DNA of 9,226 nt, from positions 1 through 9,226 of the forward strand of contig JACPAP010000096.1 of the NCBI GenBank assembly GCA_016180765.1. The letters are read 5' to 3'. Each line of letters begins with the position of its first letter. The first letter of the stretch is position 1. The notes beneath the pieces are model-generated. The model ran no database searches, was not told the DNA's origin, and saw nothing but the letters and a program-made list of their open reading frames with translations. This document shows positions 7,030 through 9,226 of the stretch, piece after piece. Origin of the DNA: Gemmatimonadota bacterium (GTDB lineage: Bacteria; Gemmatimonadota; Gemmatimonadetes; Gemmatimonadales; GWC2-71-9). Both the position numbers and the translations under genes were made by a program.

Positions 7030-7066
7030 ACCAGGGACGACGGAGGAGGCGGAGCCCGAGTTTCAT
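7028..7066 (-). CDS. possible 12-codon micro-ORF (MKLGLRLLRRPW)
   Basis: ATG at 7066 is preceded by GAGGAGG (7081-7075) with an 8-base spacer, a stronger site than either TenA-like ATG 7764 or the kinase start has. The ORF encodes MKLGLRLLRRPW, with four basic residues and no acidic one, and stops at TAG 7030-7028 within the ribosome site of the next gene. It begins 20 bases after the TenA stop. It may be a real micropeptide or a translated leader that feeds ribosomes to the membrane-protein gene. It could also be accidental, since GGAGG is easy to meet in GC-rich sequence. Confidence 0.3.
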   Translation of the reverse strand: MKLGLRLLRRPW

Positions 7067-7086
7067 CGACGTGACCTCCTCGCCGG

Positions 7087-7764
7087 TCATTGCGGTGCCC
7101 AGTGCTCGCCCTGCCAGCACATCTCCCAGAACCGCCACTCGTAGCGGCTGGACAGGACGAACAGGTCAATCAGCCGCTGCCGCTTCTCGCCGGCGGCCGA
7201 AGCCCCCAGGCGGTTCATCTCGTCCTTGAGCCACTCCGCCGCCTCCGCGAACTCGGGCGAGGCGTACTGCGAGATCCAGTCGGCGTAGCGCTGGTCCTGG
7301 GGCGGATTCCCGCGCTTCAGCTCCTGCGCGATGTACACATACCCCCAGGCGCAGGGCAACAGGGCCGCCGCCAGGTCGGCCCTGTCCCCATCCGCCGCGG
7401 TGCGAATCAAGAAGTCGGTGTACGCCCGATTGGTGGGCCACATCTCCTGGCGCTCCAACTCCGCGGCGGAGATACCGAACCGCTCGGCGTACGCGCGGTG
7501 CAGCGCCATCTCGGTGTTGAGCGTCAAGTTGAGCACGGTGGCGTACCACGACATGGACTCCAACCGGTCCGCCTTGGCCACGGCCCAGGCGAACAGGCGC
7601 GCGAAATCCTTGAGGTAGAGGTAGTCCTGCAACACCCATCGTTTGAAGCGCTCGATCTCCAGCGAGCCGTCGGCGATGCCGCGCACGAAGGGGTGCGCCA
7701 GCTGGGCATCCCAGATGGGCTTCGCGGCGGCGAATTGCTCGTCGGTGATGCTCATGGCTCCCAT
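7087..7764 (-). CDS. tenA: TenA-family aminopyrimidine aminohydrolase (cysteine type)
   Basis: TenA (thiaminase II) is a cytoplasmic all-helical enzyme that hydrolyses aminopyrimidine or thiamine breakdown products to hydroxymethylpyrimidine (HMP) for thiamine salvage. The 225-residue protein has the family landmarks: HPFVRGIADGSL near residue 24, WVLQDYLYLKDFARLFA with Asp47 and Tyr50, NRAYTDFL with Tyr115, and LPCAWGYVYIAQEL with Cys138 at the nucleophile position. Also present are YADWISQYASPEF and a C-terminal SRYEWRFWEMCW with acidic residues at the expected place. Length is normal for the family. ATG 7764 and ATG 7755 (starting MSITDEQ) are both possible; neither has a well-spaced ribosome site. 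It follows the cysteine-less paralogue by 111 bases on the same strand; that gap has a 6-bp GC hairpin (7812-7817 with 7825-7830) and no TPP-riboswitch signature. Confidence 0.88.
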   Translation of the reverse strand: MGAMSITDEQFAAAKPIWDAQLAHPFVRGIADGSLEIERFKRWVLQDYLYLKDFARLFAWAVAKADRLESMSWYATVLNLTLNTEMALHRAYAERFGISAAELERQEMWPTNRAYTDFLIRTAADGDRADLAAALLPCAWGYVYIAQELKRGNPPQDQRYADWISQYASPEFAEAAEWLKDEMNRLGASAAGEKRQRLIDLFVLSSRYEWRFWEMCWQGEHWAPQ

Positions 7765-7875
7765 CGGTGTCCGTGGTAGCGGGCACGGCAGAAGCGGGGG
7801 GTAGGTCTCTCGCGCGCTGCAGTTGCGCGCGCGCCGCAGACGAAGAGGGTCTCATGGCGCGCTGCTGCCGCCCCG

Positions 7876-8529
7876 TCAGTCCACACCCGGCCACCCCTCC
7901 CCCGTTGCCGCCATCTCCCAGAAGGCAATCTCGTACCTCGTGGTAAGCTCGAAGTACTCGGCCATGCGCGCCTGCTCGGCAGCCCCCGCCTCGTCGGCCA
8001 GGGCGTTCAGCTCGCCTTCGAGGTACTGAACGTAGGCCGCGAAGGCATCACCGGCCCAGTTCTCCACGAAGGGATACCACTTGGACCTCTTGTCGAGGCC
8101 CCGTTTGACCACGTTCCAGGAGTCGTAGTAGGCCTTCTCCGCGGTGTAGAGCACGGTGTACGCCTCGGCATAGGACGCGCGATACGCGGTGGCCAGCAGG
8201 AACTGGATGTAGGCGTGGTTGGTGAAGGAGGGCGGCGCGCCCCGCAGGTTCACCCCGACGGCCTGGGCGCGCTCCTCGAAGAGCTTGAGCTCCTTGAACA
8301 GTGCCGTAATGACGCCGGCCAACGACTCCCAGTGCTTGGCTGGCGCCTTGGGGATTACGGCCGCAATAAAGGGGATCGCGGCCTCGACGAAGAGATAGTC
8401 CTGGCGCATCCACACCGCGAACCGATCGCCCGAGATCTTGCCGTCCCGGGTTTCGAGCAGGAACCGGTGCGACAGCATCCGGTCCCACAGGGGTTTGACG
8501 CGCGCCAGCTGTTCGGCGGCGAACGCCAT
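7876..8529 (-). CDS. TenA/PqqC-fold protein lacking the catalytic cysteine
   Basis: The 217-residue protein is a diverged paralogue of the neighbouring TenA. It keeps the fold landmarks: PLWDRMLSHRFLLETRDGKI, VWMRQDYLFVEA with Asp44, TNHAYIQFL with Tyr107, and the C-terminal TTRYEIAFWEMA. The segment aligned with LPCAW in the neighbour reads LYTAEKAYYDSW here, so the nucleophile cysteine is absent (Thr129 by hand alignment) and Glu131 is close by. Known cysteine-less TenA proteins (TenA_E class in plants and bacteria) process formylamino- and amino-HMP with glutamates. Membership in that class is my inference. It could instead be a binding or oxygenase-like member of the PqqC superfamily. The frame opens at 8616, but ATG 8529 has a strong ribosome site six bases upstream. 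It is divergent from the dehydratase-like gene. Confidence 0.82.
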   Translation of the reverse strand: MAFAAEQLARVKPLWDRMLSHRFLLETRDGKISGDRFAVWMRQDYLFVEAAIPFIAAVIPKAPAKHWESLAGVITALFKELKLFEERAQAVGVNLRGAPPSFTNHAYIQFLLATAYRASYAEAYTVLYTAEKAYYDSWNVVKRGLDKRSKWYPFVENWAGDAFAAYVQYLEGELNALADEAGAAEQARMAEYFELTTRYEIAFWEMAATGEGWPGVD

Positions 8530-8535
8530 CTCATC

Positions 8536-8541
8536 ACCTCC
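8536..8541 (-). promoter_or_regulatory. ribosome binding site that fixes the cysteine-less TenA start
   Basis: GGAGGT (part of GGGAGGTGAT on the minus strand) lies six bases before ATG 8529. It decides this start over the longer open frame that begins at 8616. Confidence 0.75.
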
Positions 8542-8618
8542 CGCCCCATGATAACGCCGGCCTTGAGCGAGCGGAACTTGAAAACGTCGGGGATGCCCGG
8601 TTTCTTTCGGCGCCATGC

Positions 8619-9226
8619 CTTCCCACGCCCCAGCTCTCGTGGCCGCTGCTCTCGCAACGCGCCGGCGCCGAGGTGTGGGTCAAACATGAGAACCACACGC
8701 CCATTGGCGCGTTCAAGGTGCGGGGCGGATTGGTGTATCTCGCTGAGCTCAAGCGCGCGGAGCCGAAGGTGGCCGGGGTCATCAGCGCCACTCGCGGCAA
8801 TCACGGCCAGAGCCTGGCGTTCGCGGCCAGGCGGCTGGGTCTCAAGGCGACGCTGGTCGTCCCGCACGGCAACAGCGTGGAGAAGAACGCCGCCATGGGG
8901 GCGCTGGGCGGAGAGCTGATCGAGTTCGGGAAGGACTTCGACGAAGCCTACGGCCACGCCCGGGAGCTCGGTGCGGACCGTGGCCTGCATATGGTGCTCG
9001 CGTTTCATCCGTGGTTGGTGCGGGGCGTCGCGTCCTACGGCCTCGAATTGCTCCGGGCCGTGCCGGACCTCGACACGGTTTACGTGCCCATCGGTCAGGG
9101 ATCGGGCATCTGCGGCACCATAGCGGCCCGCGACGCGCTCAACCTCCGGACCAGGATCGTCGGCGTGGTGGCGCAGAACGCCCCGGCCTACGCCCTCTCG
9201 CTCGCCCGCGGCGAGCCGGTGGCGAC
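8619..9226 (+). CDS. PLP-dependent threonine/serine dehydratase-like enzyme, 3' end beyond window, 5' end unresolved
   Basis: The frame from 8619 to the window edge has no stop and reads LPTPQLSWPLLSQRAGAE, then VWVKHENHTPIGAFKVRGG. Lys33 of this stretch (codon 8715-8717) is the PLP-binding lysine. ISATRGNHGQSLAFAARRLG follows, which is the S/T-x-GNHGQ substrate loop, and then VPHGNSVEKNAAMGALGGELI. PIGQGSGICG is the glycine-rich loop that holds the PLP phosphate. Members of this family deaminate threonine or serine to 2-oxoacids; the KHENHTP subtype is not closely defined in function. The conserved PTPQ-WPLL start is coded, but the frame opens after TGA 8496-8498 without any ATG, GTG or TTG before GTG 8673, which would cut off PTPQ and WPLL. 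The nearby ATGs at 8548 and 8615 are in other frames. A 1-base indel, sequencing error, rare start or decayed 5' end are all possible. Confidence 0.85.

Noticed and set aside
7765..7875. TPP riboswitch before the cysteine-type TenA gene
   Set aside because: The CTGAGA and the ACC...GAT core elements of the thi box are not seen; only a short GC hairpin is present. The space before the other TenA gene is also too small and lacks the motif.
8548..8553. TATCAT on the minus strand as the -10 of the cysteine-less TenA gene
   Set aside because: The hexamer at the proper upstream distance (TTCCGC) is a poor -35, and the -10 would lie too close to the ribosome site, leaving almost no leader.
8215..8919. 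234-codon plus-strand frame crossing the TenA and dehydratase genes
   Set aside because: It overlaps two recognisable genes in the wrong frames and has no motif of its own. Its right part is the out-of-frame reading of the dehydratase.

Overview
The window is GC-rich throughout and reads as ordinary bacterial chromosome with short intergenic gaps. The closest hint to lineage is the 882-residue CBM9-like plus DUF5916 outer-membrane protein, together with two dispersed-type intergenic repeat elements (GTGAGA-type and CGCAGAG-type). These fit a Gram-negative soil or sediment group such as Gemmatimonadota. That assignment is inference from gene style and not a measured placement.

Layout, left to right. 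Positions 1-257 hold a minus-strand tRNA pair, tRNA-His(GTG) then tRNA-Trp(CCA), probably co-transcribed and leaving the window to the left. A plus-strand gene for a small lipoprotein (410-805) converges with a minus-strand hybrid sensor histidine kinase (818-2854). The kinase is divergent from the large plus-strand CBM9/DUF5916 beta-barrel gene (3049-5697); the roughly 195-base gap between them holds a perfect 29-bp tandem duplication. The barrel gene converges on a phosphoglycerate mutase gene (minus, 5758-6531), and the gap is filled by a GTGAGA-type inverted repeat that supplies the mutase stop codon. The mutase has an in-frame 8-residue tandem duplication of its catalytic RHG motif.

Upstream of the mutase gene, 6532-6739 has no gene but holds a CGCAGAG-type element with inverted ends. 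Then comes a minus-strand set read right to left: a TenA-like protein without the catalytic cysteine (8529-7876), a TenA-like protein with it (7764-7087), a 12-codon micro-ORF (7066-7028), and a 92-residue membrane protein (7018-6740). The two TenA proteins suggest salvage of thiamine pyrimidine breakdown products. The right edge carries a plus-strand PLP-dependent threonine/serine dehydratase-like gene. It runs off the window, and its conserved N-terminus has no in-frame start codon.

I see no phage, transposase, CRISPR array or defence system. The points most worth a second look are the duplicated RHG motif, the broken 5' end of the dehydratase, the TenA pair with its micro-ORF, and the three repeat structures between genes.
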